A DNA stretch of 64,000 nt from Jonesiaceae bacterium BS-20. GTDB lineage: Bacteria; Actinomycetota; Actinomycetes; Actinomycetales; Cellulomonadaceae. The stretch covers positions 186,001 to 250,000 of the forward strand of contig CP146203.1 of NCBI GenBank assembly GCA_039995105.1. The letters run 5' to 3'. Below the pieces are notes generated by a model. The model saw only the letters and a list, made by a program, of their open reading frames with translations. It was not told the DNA's origin and ran no database searches. Made by a program: the position numbers and the translations under genes. Below are positions 1 to 8,792 of the stretch, one piece after another. Every line of letters starts with the position of its first letter. Positions within the stretch are counted from its first letter, which is position 1.

Positions 1-708
1 GAAAGCGGCGGCCTTGATGGTGCGGCGTCCCTCTTCGCTAGCGATCGTGAAAACGTTGGACCGTGCCTTGACGCCAGTTAGGCGACTGACCGAGCGCAAG
101 AAGTTTGAGGCATCGCCGGGGCGTTGGAAGCCAATGACATCCGCGCCCAGCAGCCCGTCAAGGATCTGGCGCCGCCATGGAAGCTGCTGAAACAACTCGA
201 GGGGAGGGAACGGAATGTGGTTGAAGAACCCAATCCGTAAGTCCGGGCGCAGCTGCCGAAGCAGCGTGGGCACGAGTTGTAGTTGGTAATCGTGGACCCA
301 CACCGTGGCATTTTGGGCCGCCTGCGCGGCCGCGGCTTCCGCAAAGCGCTTGTTGATCCGCTGGTAGGTGTTCCACCAGTGCCGGTGGTACGTGGGCGGG
401 GTGATGACGTCGTGGTACAGAGGCCACAGGGTGTCATTGGAGAACCCCTCGTAAAATTCCTCGACCTCGATCTCCGACAGCGGAACGGGAACGAGAAACG
501 TGCCATCGGCATCGAACGGCTCGAGTTCCTGATCAATTCCGCCGCTCCAACCCACCCAAGCGGCATCTGCGCCGCGCATTACCGGGTCAAGCGCGGTGAC
601 TAATCCACCGGGAGAACGAGTCCAACTCAGCTCTCCAGAATCCGAGATTTGGCAGTCGACGGGAAGTCGGTTTGAAATGACAACAAGGTCAAAACCTGTT
701 TTGCTCAT
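1..708 (-). CDS. otsA: Trehalose-6-phosphate synthase, N-terminal 236 residues (cut by window edge)
   Basis: This gene runs off the left edge in frame without a stop. It makes trehalose 6-phosphate from UDP-glucose (or GDP-glucose) and glucose 6-phosphate in the cytoplasm, for osmo- and desiccation protection. The reverse strand from the ATG at 708 reads MSKTGFDLVVISNRLPV, then the GT20 landmarks SPGGLVTAL, WVGWSG, LWPLYH, WVHDYQLQLVP, IGFFNHIPFP and GADVIGFQ. These match the sugar- and phosphate-binding N-terminal Rossmann half of OtsA. The C-terminal nucleotide-sugar half is missing because of the window edge, not because of a mutation. It is divergent from the kinase at 809 across about 100 bp that must hold both promoters. 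Confidence 0.95.
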   Translation of the reverse strand, partial: MSKTGFDLVVISNRLPVDCQISDSGELSWTRSPGGLVTALDPVMRGADAAWVGWSGGIDQELEPFDADGTFLVPVPLSEIEVEEFYEGFSNDTLWPLYHDVITPPTYHRHWWNTYQRINKRFAEAAAAQAAQNATVWVHDYQLQLVPTLLRQLRPDLRIGFFNHIPFPPLELFQQLPWRRQILDGLLGADVIGFQRPGDASNFLRSVSRLTGVKARSNVFTIASEEGRRTIKAAAF

Positions 709-808
709 TCTTTACACTCTCCTTGGCTTCTCTAGTACCTTACCGACACAGAGCACCAAAACGTGGCCATGTTCCATTTTTGACTGCCGAGCGCCTAACG
801 TTGACCTC

Positions 809-2701
809 ATGGAACGTATGGGGTTGGAACCGGGAACTGCAATTGGTGGTTACACCATTGTGTCGCAGTTGGGCTCGGGCGCAATGGGAGTGGTCTACAA
901 GGCCGTTGATGACGGTGGCCATGCGGTTGCGTTTAAAGTCTTGCGCTCCGACGTCATAGATAAAGAAGAGTTGCGCAAGCGGTTAGTGCGGGAAGCTGCT
1001 GCCTTGCAGAAGGTGAAGCACGAGGCCGTTGCGGCCATGCTCGACGCCGAAACGGAATCCGACGAGACCTTTATAGTTACTGAACTTATTGAGGGTCCGA
1101 CCCTCGATTCTTATGTGGCAGACAACGGGCCGTTGAACCCGGATGAACTATTGCATACCGCCCAGCGGTTGGCCGGTGCGCTCAGCGCCGTCCACGGAGC
1201 GGACGTAGTGCACCGGGACATGAAGCCAAACAATGTTCTCATGGGCCACGATGGTGCCGTCCTGATTGACTTTGGTATTGCCCATGGCATGGAGGATCCG
1301 CGCCTGACAGCCACAGGAATGGTGATTGGGACTCCCGGTTACCTAGCGCCCGAGCTGGTCACGGGGGCGTCTCCGAGCGCTGATACGGACTGGTGGGGGT
1401 GGGCCGCGGTGCTCGTTTTTGCCGCCACTGGGCGTCCGCCATTTGGGACCGGCGGATATGAACTGGTCATTGCCAGGGCTATGACTGGCAAAGCCGATGT
1501 CGATGGACTTGACCGTCGCATTGCCGTGGCTTTGCGCGGCGCGCTCGCGGTTCGTGCGGAACATCGTTGGAGCGCGCAAGAGGTAATCGCAGAGTTGGAA
1601 GACGCGGCAAAGTTCCCGGGTGCGGAAGAACAATTTCTCGATGCCAGTACGGACGTTGACCCCACCCAGGTACTGAGCGCTTTGGAGATTGCCGCGCATG
1701 AAGCAGACCTGGATCGAGAGGACGGGGCTGCGTTCGCACCGGCCCCGAGGCGCCTTCCTGATGATGACGCCACGAGGGTGACGCCGGTGGCTACCTCGGT
1801 CATGCCCGTCCAAATGGCCGCGCCGCAGAGCTTTGCACCGAGTCCAAATGGTGCGTACTCCCATCCAAACCAGCAGAACACAGGCAATCTAAACGGCTAT
1901 CAGCAGTATGCGACCCAGCAATATCAGGGTCAACAGCCACCGCAGGCCTGGCCTCAGCAAGCGGGTGGCCAGCAGCCAAACGCCCACATGCCGCAGCAGT
2001 ATGCCGCACAACCAGAGGGGCAGCCTGGCTGGCTGGGGGGAGTAGAACAGGGGCCTGGCGAACCTCAATTTGGTGACCAGCAGCTTGCTCCGCAGTTCTA
2101 CCAGCGGCCCAAACTAAGGCCGCGTCCGCTCATCTTTGGAACGGCCGCACTTGCCGTCATAGCGCTTGGCGCCCGCCAACCCTATGACACCTTGATCATT
2201 ACGCTCTTGGCCTTGTTTGTATTTTCTGTCACCGGTGCAATCTGGGATGCGTTCCATACGCGCCGCGAGTACAAGGGTAAAACCAAGCATGAGGTCATGA
2301 TGGCCGTCTTATGGTTTCCGTGGCGAGTAATCCGCGGCGCCCTTGGCATTGCCTTGACCCTGTTACTGGGGTTGGCCGCAGCCGTTCCGGTAGGTGCCGG
2401 AATGCTCTGGGGTTTCCAAACAATGGGCAATGACGCGTCCGGCACCGCCTCGACCGGTCAGTACATGTTGACCCTGGCCGTGATGTGGGTGATCCTGCTC
2501 AGCCTGATGTGGTTTGGGCCATTGCCACGTAACACCCGTGAAGGCGGACGGTATTTCATGCAGGTGGTGGTTCCCGGTAAGATTGCGACCGCGGTATTGG
2601 TTGGAATACTGGCGCTCGCTCTTGGATTTGGTGCGGTGACAATCCTGGACGGCAGCATTATCGAATGGTCTCCCCTTCAGGAAGCACCCAGAATTCCCTA
2701 A
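809..2701 (+). CDS. Membrane Ser/Thr protein kinase with polytopic C-terminus
   Basis: This is a eukaryotic-like (Hanks-type) protein kinase. The frame is open further upstream, but that stretch lies antisense to otsA. The conserved sequence begins at ATG 809 (MERMGLEPGT); ATG 818 is an alternative. Numbering from 809: glycine loop LGSGAMG at 21-27, ATP lysine K43, helix-C E62, catalytic loop HRDMKPNN with D137, DFG aspartate D154, then GTPGYLAPE. After the kinase domain comes a Gln/Pro-rich linker (about 330-430), then four to five hydrophobic segments separated by short loops. There are no PASTA repeats or extracellular sensor domain, so signals are probably sensed within the membrane or by a partner. 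The substrate is unknown. Kinase assignment is certain; the role is not. Confidence 0.93.
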   Translation: MERMGLEPGTAIGGYTIVSQLGSGAMGVVYKAVDDGGHAVAFKVLRSDVIDKEELRKRLVREAAALQKVKHEAVAAMLDAETESDETFIVTELIEGPTLDSYVADNGPLNPDELLHTAQRLAGALSAVHGADVVHRDMKPNNVLMGHDGAVLIDFGIAHGMEDPRLTATGMVIGTPGYLAPELVTGASPSADTDWWGWAAVLVFAATGRPPFGTGGYELVIARAMTGKADVDGLDRRIAVALRGALAVRAEHRWSAQEVIAELEDAAKFPGAEEQFLDASTDVDPTQVLSALEIAAHEADLDREDGAAFAPAPRRLPDDDATRVTPVATSVMPVQMAAPQSFAPSPNGAYSHPNQQNTGNLNGYQQYATQQYQGQQPPQAWPQQAGGQQPNAHMPQQYAAQPEGQPGWLGGVEQGPGEPQFGDQQLAPQFYQRPKLRPRPLIFGTAALAVIALGARQPYDTLIITLLALFVFSVTGAIWDAFHTRREYKGKTKHEVMMAVLWFPWRVIRGALGIALTLLLGLAAAVPVGAGMLWGFQTMGNDASGTASTGQYMLTLAVMWVILLSLMWFGPLPRNTREGGRYFMQVVVPGKIATAVLVGILALALGFGAVTILDGSIIEWSPLQEAPRIP

Positions 2702-2745
2702 TACCATGTAGAACAGCAAAACTTGATTGAGTCTATGTTCGCCCG

Positions 2746-2768
2746 AAAGGTCCACAAAAAGGACCTTT
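2746..2768 (+). terminator. Hairpin downstream of kinase gene
   Basis: A perfect 8-bp stem (AAAGGTCC / GGACCTTT) with a 7-nt A-rich loop lies 45 nt after the kinase stop. There is no U-tract, so it is a weak or factor-assisted terminator. Confidence 0.45.
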
Positions 2769-2865
2769 GTGGGTTGTGGTTGACGTGGTTAACCAGTGAC
2801 AATGTCTAAGGCGCAGTGCACTGTATGGAGCACAACGCAAATTTAAGCTCCCGAAAGGTTTTTTC

Positions 2866-3690
2866 ATGACCAAGGAATCACCGGTTTCAGACAAGGCACA
2901 GCGCCGCGAGGAAGCCCGTCAAAAAGCTCTTCAACTCCAACAGGAACAACTCAAACGTGAGAAGCGCTCGCGGTTGATTATTCTTAGCGCGATCGTAGCT
3001 GGCGCAATCTTGCTGGGTGGGTTGATCTACTTCATCTTGTCCAAGGCACCGAGCGACCTGGCCGGAATTGAAAAACTCCCCAGTGACGTCACTGCCCCAG
3101 CGGTAGCCGAGGCTGACGGCGCAATCATCTTTGCCGCCGATGGTGTAGATGAGGCGACCACCCCGGTCTTAGATGTCTACCTGGACTTCATGTGTAACCA
3201 CTGCGCGACCTTTGAACAGGTCAACGCGGAGTACATTGGCAAGGCAGTGGCCGACGGTGACATCATTTACCGGGCGCACCCAATCTCCATCTTGGGCTCG
3301 CAGCACGCTACCAAGATTGCATCGACCTTTGTAGCCCTTGCCGATACCGCAACCCAAGAGCAGGCCCTTGCGTTTGCCGCTGAAGGATTTGCTCGCCAAA
3401 ACAGTGCCGGCCTTACCGCCCAACAAATGCAAGACATTGCAGTAAGCCTTGGCGTTGATGAAAAGGTCGCTAAGGAAGCAGCCTCCGGCAAGTATGAGCG
3501 CTTCATTGAGGCCGCCTCACAGATTACTTTGAACAACAAATCCCTGCGGGATGAAAAGGGCGGTTTTGGTACCCCATCCGTCTTCATCAACGGTGAGCGT
3601 TCAGACGTGAACTGGTCCAATCCTGCGGGTCTACCAGCGGCTATACAAACGGCTGCCGAGGCTATGGCCGAAGGTCCAGCCACCGAATAG
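2866..3690 (+). CDS. Membrane-anchored DsbA-like thioredoxin-fold protein
   Basis: This 274-residue protein has a charged, coiled-coil-like cytoplasmic N-terminus (about 8-36), one transmembrane helix (about 37-57) and an extracytoplasmic thioredoxin_4/DsbA-like domain. The active-site motif is C110-N-H-C113 in DFMCNHCATFE, and a cis-Pro-like GTPSVFINGE lies near the C-terminus. It probably oxidises or isomerises exported protein thiols on the outer face of the membrane. ATG 2866 follows a GAAAGG ribosome site. It is a single gene between hairpins at 2746 and 3727. The fold is clear; whether it acts as oxidase, isomerase or reductase cannot be told from sequence. Confidence 0.9.
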   Translation: MTKESPVSDKAQRREEARQKALQLQQEQLKREKRSRLIILSAIVAGAILLGGLIYFILSKAPSDLAGIEKLPSDVTAPAVAEADGAIIFAADGVDEATTPVLDVYLDFMCNHCATFEQVNAEYIGKAVADGDIIYRAHPISILGSQHATKIASTFVALADTATQEQALAFAAEGFARQNSAGLTAQQMQDIAVSLGVDEKVAKEAASGKYERFIEAASQITLNNKSLRDEKGGFGTPSVFINGERSDVNWSNPAGLPAAIQTAAEAMAEGPATE

Positions 3691-3726
3691 TGAACTTTTG
3701 CCGGACCTTGAGGCAATATGATGTTG

Positions 3727-3766
3727 AAATTGGGGTCTCAAAGCGCGCACTTTGAGACCCCGATTT
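3727..3766 (+). terminator. Terminator hairpin after DsbA-like gene
   Basis: A 17-bp stem with one G-T pair (3727-3743 with 3750-3766) and a 6-nt loop starts 37 nt after the stop. The following sequence is only moderately T-rich. Confidence 0.7.
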
Positions 3767-3824
3767 CACTTGTTGCAAAGTTCCATATACGCTATTAACC
3801 GCACACCAAATTATTGGCGTGTAT

Positions 3825-3899
3825 GCCGCCTTAGCTCAGTGGTAGAGCATCGCTCTTGTAAAGCGAGGGTCATCGGTTCAAATCCGATAGGCGGCTCCA
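3825..3899 (+). tRNA. tRNA-Thr (anticodon TGT)
   Basis: The cloverleaf is complete. The acceptor stem pairs GCCGCCT (3825-3831) with AGGCGGC (3889-3895); the D arm is TAGCTCAGTGGTAGAGCA, and the T arm contains GGTTCAAATCC. The anticodon loop CTTGTAA gives anticodon TGT at 3857-3859, reading ACA threonine codons. CCA is encoded (3897-3899). Confidence 0.97.
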
Positions 3900-3918
3900 A
3901 ATCCGGCCTGCCGGAGGC

Positions 3919-3955
3919 AAATCCCTAAGTCCCATCTGGGCTTAGGGATTTTTGG
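3919..3955 (+). terminator. Terminator after tRNA-Thr
   Basis: An 11-bp stem AAATCCCTAAG / CTTAGGGATTT (3919-3929 with 3941-3951) contains an inner CCCA/TGGG pairing and ends in a T-run. This is a standard intrinsic terminator about 20 nt past the tRNA. Confidence 0.85.
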
Positions 3956-4095
3956 TTTACCGGGGTAAAAGTACCGCTGTCGGGCTAGTAAACATCTGAA
4001 CTTCTACGGCCAGATATGCGCTGGCGTCAGCGCCAAATCACAGGCTTGAATTGTCCGTCGGGCGCCGTCCCTAGCCTCGTTAGGAGATTCGGGGT

Positions 4096-4677
4096 CTAGC
4101 TCACAAGAGGTGGAGCCTGGCACAGCGCATGGGCAAGTGAGCGGACTTGATCCGCCTCGAGCTGACGGGAAGAGAACGCGTTACGGAACAGCACAAAGCC
4201 AGCCATCGCATCTAAAATAAGATCGGCGTCAACATTTTCAGGCAGTTCCCCACGAGAAACCCCGGCCGCGATTATTTCCCTACCGTTTTCTCGCCGGAAC
4301 TGGCCAATTCGTTCGTGATAGGCGCCAGCTAAGCTCGGATTGAGAATGGAAGCCCAGATATCTGCGGGATTGGCTGCAGAAGCGACTAAATTGTGATTGC
4401 GGGTGGTCTGCAGACTGTGCTCGGTCAAGTCAGCCGCGACGCTGCCGGTGTCGGGTTTTGTGCCAATCTGGGCCAGCCTCTCCATGACCTCGATGCCTAG
4501 GTCAAGCTTGGTTGGCCAGCGGCGGTAGATGGTTGTGCGGCTGGTCTTGGCTGTTACCGCAAGCGCCTCATAGTTGAGCGCATCGAAGCCACCCTCGAGG
4601 ATCTGCTCGGCAGCGGCCTTGATAATCCGTTCTGTAGTTTCATGGTCTCTAGGTCGACCTTGCGTGGGCTGTGACAA
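4096..4677 (-). CDS. TetR/AcrR-family transcriptional regulator
   Basis: The protein has 193 residues. The N-terminal helix-turn-helix is typical: IIKAAAEQILEGGFDAL, then AVTAKTSRTTIYRRWPTK as turn and recognition helix. The C-terminal ligand and dimer region is variable and does not reveal the effector. No transporter or enzyme is transcribed divergently from it. The next gene upstream, DUF3817, is on the same strand 231 bp away, so the target is not obvious. The gap 4678-4908 contains the imperfect palindrome GCAAACG..CGTTGC near 4770, a possible operator (weak). Confidence 0.9.
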   Translation of the reverse strand: MSQPTQGRPRDHETTERIIKAAAEQILEGGFDALNYEALAVTAKTSRTTIYRRWPTKLDLGIEVMERLAQIGTKPDTGSVAADLTEHSLQTTRNHNLVASAANPADIWASILNPSLAGAYHERIGQFRRENGREIIAAGVSRGELPENVDADLILDAMAGFVLFRNAFSSRQLEADQVRSLAHALCQAPPLVS

Positions 4678-4908
4678 CTTACTTCCTAACCAATCATCAG
4701 ATGCTAACTAAACCAGAACCCCCAGTGCTGGCTTGCAAACCATATGAAATTGAAAGGTCAGTGCAGGGGGCAAACGCTAGCACGTTGCTATGCAAAAATC
4801 GTCCTGACCAGTAACCCTGCCGTTTTGAGAGTTTTGGGTACAAACGTGTTGGATATTGAAAGTAACCCGTGCGGTGTCAAATAGTCTATTCCGGCTAACG
4901 CCGAGTGA

Positions 4909-5382
4909 CTAGTTTTTGCCCCACGTGTTTGGCGGTCCAAGGTACAGCAACACGGACATAGCCGCTGCGATCAGCACGATCAAGGTGACAAAAAATAGCA
5001 CCGGGTGCTTCAAAAACCACAGCATCGCGGAGTTAAACCAGTGCTTGTCCTTGGCGCTTTCAGTTGCTACTGAGCGCCAGTCGCCATTGAGCATTTCCTT
5101 GCGCTTAAGTGAGCGGTCAAACGGAATCGTTGCGTAGGGAACGATCGCGGTTGCGACTGCAAAAATGATTTGCCCGATGCTCCACCGCTGGTTCCAGCCG
5201 ACAACAACGGCGGTGGCCATGTAGGTCAAGAAGACTAGACCGTGCAGGGACCCGCCGATCCGGACGCCAAGGTTTCCGGCATCGAGAACGTATTTCATGA
5301 GCATGCCCAAAATCAGCAGTGTCCAGGTGATCGCCTCGGCGATTGAGACCGTGTGGTAGAGCGAACGGGGGGACATCTTCAT
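4909..5382 (-). CDS. DUF3817 membrane protein
   Basis: This 157-residue protein belongs to the DUF3817 family. The N-terminus YHTVSIAEAITWTLLILGM is typical, followed by transmembrane segments around residues 12-30, 43-62 and 67-85, with the recurrent FLTYMATA-type helix. A C-terminal helix (about 123-147) is an additional membrane segment, separated by a charged loop rich in Lys and Asp. Function is unknown for the family. ATG 5382 follows GGAATC, a weak ribosome site. It appears monocistronic. Confidence 0.85.
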   Translation of the reverse strand: MKMSPRSLYHTVSIAEAITWTLLILGMLMKYVLDAGNLGVRIGGSLHGLVFLTYMATAVVVGWNQRWSIGQIIFAVATAIVPYATIPFDRSLKRKEMLNGDWRSVATESAKDKHWFNSAMLWFLKHPVLFFVTLIVLIAAAMSVLLYLGPPNTWGKN

Positions 5383-5545
5383 GAGATTCCTTAAGACGAG
5401 TCAGCTAGGAAAGAGGCTGAAAAGTGTTCTGTGCGCAAAGAAGCGCGGTCACCATTCTAGGGGAAACGATGACCGCGCCCGCCCAATACAGGGCTAACTC
5501 CAGTATGATCCTCGCGGCTGAGAAAAACCTGCGAGAAAAAAGTCG

Positions 5546-6376
5546 TTACACAATATCCTCAAGGGTCGGATATTTGGCCGTTCGGGTGTCACCGGAGGAC
5601 GTTCCTGTCAACCGTCGTTTAACCCAGGGCCCCACGTGGACCTTTGCCCAATCGAGGTTCTCGAGGGCCCGTTCCTTCAAACCGGACTCCGGTGCCGGCT
5701 CCAATGGGATGCGGTAACGCGGGTTTTCTGGGCGTAGGCGCAGTCCAACAAGCGCAATATCGGCGGCCCGGTAATGTCCTTCGGTCGTGAGGTGAATGCG
5801 GTCATCGGCCCAGAGCCGCGGATCTGCAATCGCTCTAGTGCCCCACATGTCCTGTACATACGCCCCCCGGTGCGCGGCAATGGACCAAATGTGGGCGTTG
5901 AATAGAGCTACCCGGGAGCGCGTGAGGGCGAGCGATCCGTGCCCACCAAAGTCGGTTCCGGTGCCCATCAGAACGTCGACCCCGGCTGCACGAGCCGTCG
6001 CTACCGCGTGGTCTAAGTGCGCAGCGATTGAGTCAATGTCAACGTTGGGACGCAGAATATCGTTTCCGCCACCAATAATTGAAATAAGTCCGGGCTTCAT
6101 CGCGAGGGCGGCATCGAGCTGCTCGTCAATGATTGCGCGTAGGACTTTGCCCCGGATCGCCAAGTTTGCGTATTTCAGCGGCTCAAGTCCGGCCGCCTGA
6201 CGCCGCGCAGACATTGTCAAAGCGGTCAGGTCAGCCCAACCGCGGCATTGGTCCGGGCGCTCGGGAACGATGTCCCAAAGCCCCTCCGAAAACGAGTCGC
6301 CAATAGCAACATACGACGACCATGATGGGACCGCAGAACGGGACTGGGCACCAGCTACAGAAGGATTATCAATCAC
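5546..6376 (-). CDS. SGNH/GDSL-type esterase
   Basis: This is a 276-residue SGNH hydrolase. Block I is AIGDSFSEG with nucleophile S28. The block II glycine lies in NLAIRGK, block III is GGGNDIL with the oxyanion Asn, and block V DDRIHLT supplies catalytic D192 and H195. No clear signal peptide is present, so it is probably cytoplasmic and acts on small acyl esters; the substrate is unknown. The C-terminal 70 residues are charged and family-specific. It lies 15 bp downstream of ung on the same strand and may be cotranscribed with it. Confidence 0.9.
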   Translation of the reverse strand: MIDNPSVAGAQSRSAVPSWSSYVAIGDSFSEGLWDIVPERPDQCRGWADLTALTMSARRQAAGLEPLKYANLAIRGKVLRAIIDEQLDAALAMKPGLISIIGGGNDILRPNVDIDSIAAHLDHAVATARAAGVDVLMGTGTDFGGHGSLALTRSRVALFNAHIWSIAAHRGAYVQDMWGTRAIADPRLWADDRIHLTTEGHYRAADIALVGLRLRPENPRYRIPLEPAPESGLKERALENLDWAKVHVGPWVKRRLTGTSSGDTRTAKYPTLEDIV

Positions 6377-6391
6377 ATAAGTATTGTGCGC

Positions 6392-7111
6392 CTACTCGAG
6401 ATCGAATAACAACTGTTGGCCATGGATCGGTGAGTCGCTCAACCGCCAATCAACAGGCTGGCCGCCTTGCGCCACCAAGTGCGCGTTTGCCCTCGAGAAA
6501 GGGCGGGAACCAAAGAATCCGCGCCGCGCCGACAATGGGCTGGGGTGCGCGGAGATAATCTTGGGGACATCATGTAGGAGCTCGCCTGCCTTTTCCGCAT
6601 CCTTGCCCCACAAGATTGCAACGAGTGGGCCGCCGCGGTTTGCTAAGGCCGTGAGCGCCTGGCTGGTCACGTCTTCCCAACCAATTTTCCGATGCCCGCC
6701 AGCAGTTCCCGCCGGAACCGTCAGCACTCGGTTGAGCAGCAAGACCCCTTGGCTGTGCCAAGGGGTGAGGTCACCACTGGTTGGGATAGGGAGGCCTAAG
6801 TCGGTGTTGAGCTCCTTAAAAATATTGACGAGTGAACGGGGGATGGCAGCCGAGGGTTGAACCGAGAATGCCAAGCCCATGGAATTGCCCGGAGTGGGGT
6901 AAGGATCTTGCCCCACAATGACGGCCTTCACCTGGGCAAGGGGGAGCGAAAATGCGCGTAGTACGTGATCTCGCGCCGGTAACGTAACTGGAGCGTCGCA
7001 GTCCGGTGCCCTGCCGGACGGTTCATATAACTGGTCCAAGAGCCGGTCAACGGTGGGCTGTACCGGGGCTAGGGCCTGTGCCCAATCGGCCGCAATTTCA
7101 AAGCGAGTCAC
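6392..7111 (-). CDS. ung: Uracil-DNA glycosylase (family 1)
   Basis: It removes uracil from DNA at the start of base-excision repair. Motifs are the water-activating loop GQDPYP with catalytic D69, [15 protein letters not shown], and the DNA-intercalating loop [11 protein letters not shown] with H189. The PYP in place of the enterobacterial PYH is, from memory, normal in actinobacteria. The frame stays open upstream to 7255, but that part is antisense to the DUF3263 gene. GTG 7111, preceded by CTCAGG, gives 239 residues, close to the usual 229, so I chose it. The divergent neighbour begins 22 bp away. Confidence 0.95.
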   Translation of the reverse strand: MTRFEIAADWAQALAPVQPTVDRLLDQLYEPSGRAPDCDAPVTLPARDHVLRAFSLPLAQVKAVIVGQDPYPTPGNSMGLAFSVQPSAAIPRSLVNIFKELNTDLGLPIPTSGDLTPWHSQGVLLLNRVLTVPAGTAGGHRKIGWEDVTSQALTALANRGGPLVAILWGKDAEKAGELLHDVPKIISAHPSPLSARRGFFGSRPFSRANAHLVAQGGQPVDWRLSDSPIHGQQLLFDLE

Positions 7112-7133
7112 AGCCTGAGGGTACTCTGAGTAA

Positions 7134-7415
7134 GTGAGTGAAGAAAAGAATTTGGCGGACTCGGCCGTCGAACGGAACATCGCGAATGAACTTTCCGAGC
7201 AGCAAGCCAAAATCTTGGCATTTGAAAAGAAGTTCTTCAAGTACGCGGGTGTCAAAGAACGGGCAATCGCACAAGAACTGGGGCTAACCCCCGTGCAGTA
7301 CTACCAACAGGTAAGCGCTTTGCTGGATCTCCCCGCGGCTTATGCGGCCGAGCCAATGTTGGTGGCTAGACTCCAAGAACTTCGCAATTCGCGCCAACGC
7401 CGCAAGGTATTCTAG
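7134..7415 (+). CDS. DUF3263 small protein
   Basis: A 93-residue protein of the actinobacterial DUF3263 family. The conserved core runs from about residue 20: [20 protein letters not shown], then [15 protein letters not shown], and a C-terminal [15 protein letters not shown]. It looks like a small helix-turn-helix (sigma-region-4-like) fold with a basic tail, so DNA binding is plausible but untested here. The start is GTG 7134. It precedes a LytR_C protein, the order I recall for Rv0430-Rv0431 in M. tuberculosis. Confidence 0.88.
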   Translation: MSEEKNLADSAVERNIANELSEQQAKILAFEKKFFKYAGVKERAIAQELGLTPVQYYQQVSALLDLPAAYAAEPMLVARLQELRNSRQRRKVF

Positions 7416-7492
7416 GGCCCAGATTTGCGAGGTTGGTGCAACTAGTGTGAACACTGCCGAGCTTTTGGGGTCGAAGGCGTTAGGCTAGCCCG

Positions 7493-8182
7493 GTGAGCAA
7501 ACAGCATGACGATTTCCCCATTGATGAGTTCGAAACCCCACAACTGGAGTTCCGGCGCCCCGGAGTGCACCGCACAAAGAAGAGCGTCTGGCGTAAGGTG
7601 ATGCCGTTTCTGCTCGTCACGGTGCTGTGCGCAGCGCTAGGCGTGGGATCCGTATTCCTACTCACTCGTAATCCAGATTCCAGAGTTGCAGAGTATCTGG
7701 GCGAGGTAGCCGGAACCGAGAGTGCCTCTCCTGAACCATCGCAATCGCCTGCAGAAGAGCCCGCAGATGAGGAACCGGCAGCGGACAGCGACGCCGGTGA
7801 AGGGACAATCGACGAACCGGTTGACACCCCAAGCGAGGAGCCAACGGCCGATCCTAGCGATCAACCAACGACGGAACCTACCGGTGAACCAACCGAGCCG
7901 GCCACCGCTGAGATCGACCGGACGTCATCCGTGCGTGTCTTGAATGCGGGGGCTCGTCAGGGAACGGCCGGAGCACTCGCAACAAAGTTCAAGAACGATG
8001 GTTGGACTACCGTTGAAGCTGCCAACTTTGAGGGCAACCGTCCTAGCTCTTCTGTGGTCTACTACCGCGGAAGTGAAAACCTAGCTAATGCCGAGCACAT
8101 TGCGGAACTTGCAGGTATTTCCAACCTGCTCGAAGTTGATTCCTTGCGGGCAGATATCTCCGTGATCCTGCTCCGCCAGTAG
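7493..8182 (+). CDS. LytR C-terminal-domain membrane protein (VirR-like)
   Basis: This 229-residue protein has a cytoplasmic N-terminus (1-35), one transmembrane helix (about 36-58), a Pro/Glu/Thr-rich extracellular linker (about 75-140), and a LytR_C domain (about 145-229) containing SVRVLNAGARQGTAG and ISVILLRQ. The architecture matches M. tuberculosis VirR (Rv0431), which affects envelope integrity and vesicle release; that function is transferred knowledge, not seen here. The low-complexity linker probably spans the wall. The start is GTG 7493. It lies 77 bp after DUF3263 on the same strand. Confidence 0.88.
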   Translation: MSKQHDDFPIDEFETPQLEFRRPGVHRTKKSVWRKVMPFLLVTVLCAALGVGSVFLLTRNPDSRVAEYLGEVAGTESASPEPSQSPAEEPADEEPAADSDAGEGTIDEPVDTPSEEPTADPSDQPTTEPTGEPTEPATAEIDRTSSVRVLNAGARQGTAGALATKFKNDGWTTVEAANFEGNRPSSSVVYYRGSENLANAEHIAELAGISNLLEVDSLRADISVILLRQ

Positions 8183-8415
8183 CTCCCTCGAGCGTGCCGG
8201 AAGGCCGTAGCAGTGTTTCGCAGGTTGGACCCAGGCCCACCGAGTTTGATCTCGAATGATCGCAATTGGCGACCCCACCAGACAGCGGATTGGGACGGTT
8301 GCTACCGTTTACGCCCAAGACCGATTAGGCTCTTGGACAAGCCCGTAAATCGTAGTGGCTCAGGTCACCAAGGTGCGGGCTGGGTAATCATCGCATCATT
8401 AAAGAGGAGCAGTTC

Positions 8416-8619
8416 ATGGCACAGGGAACCGTCAAATGGTTCAACTCTGAAAAGGGTTTTGGATTCATCACACCGGCATCCGGGGATCAAGACTTGTTTG
8501 TGCACTTCAGTGCCATTCAAGTTGATGGATACCGCAGCCTAGAAGAGGGACAAGAGGTTGAGTTTGAGGTAGGCCAAGGTGCCAAGGGGCCTCAGGCAGA
8601 GCAGGTACGCCCCCTGTAA
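8416..8619 (+). CDS. cspA: Cold-shock protein, CspA type
   Basis: A 67-residue single OB-fold RNA/ssDNA chaperone. RNP1 is KGFGFI and RNP2 is LFVHF, starting with the canonical [13 protein letters not shown] 8416 follows AAAGAGGAG. The 233-bp upstream gap may carry a 5' leader as is common for csp genes, but I find no clear cold-box motif. The hairpin at 8645 closes the unit. Confidence 0.96.
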   Translation: MAQGTVKWFNSEKGFGFITPASGDQDLFVHFSAIQVDGYRSLEEGQEVEFEVGQGAKGPQAEQVRPL

Positions 8620-8644
8620 GCCAGACAAGCACCGAAAGATCTAA

Positions 8645-8682
8645 CCTGTGTGCGGCGAACAAGGTTGTTTGCCGCACACAGG
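8645..8682. terminator. Hairpin after cspA
   Basis: A 12-bp perfect stem CCTGTGTGCGGC / GCCGCACACAGG, extended internally by GAAC/GTTT pairing, lies 26 nt past the cspA stop. No U-tract follows. This is the T-less terminator style seen repeatedly in this window. Confidence 0.6.
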
Positions 8683-8792
8683 ACATTGCATACCGGTTTT
8701 GAAACCGGAGCGGGTTGGGCGCGAATGGTCTGGGGATCCCCTCTATGCTGGGATGAGCAATAATCACGCCACACACCGGGGGACCAGCCAAG

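Noticed and set aside
596-808. N-terminal extension of the kinase (71 codons)
   Set aside because: It is antisense to the coding start of otsA, has no ribosome site, and lies before the normal kinase N-terminus.
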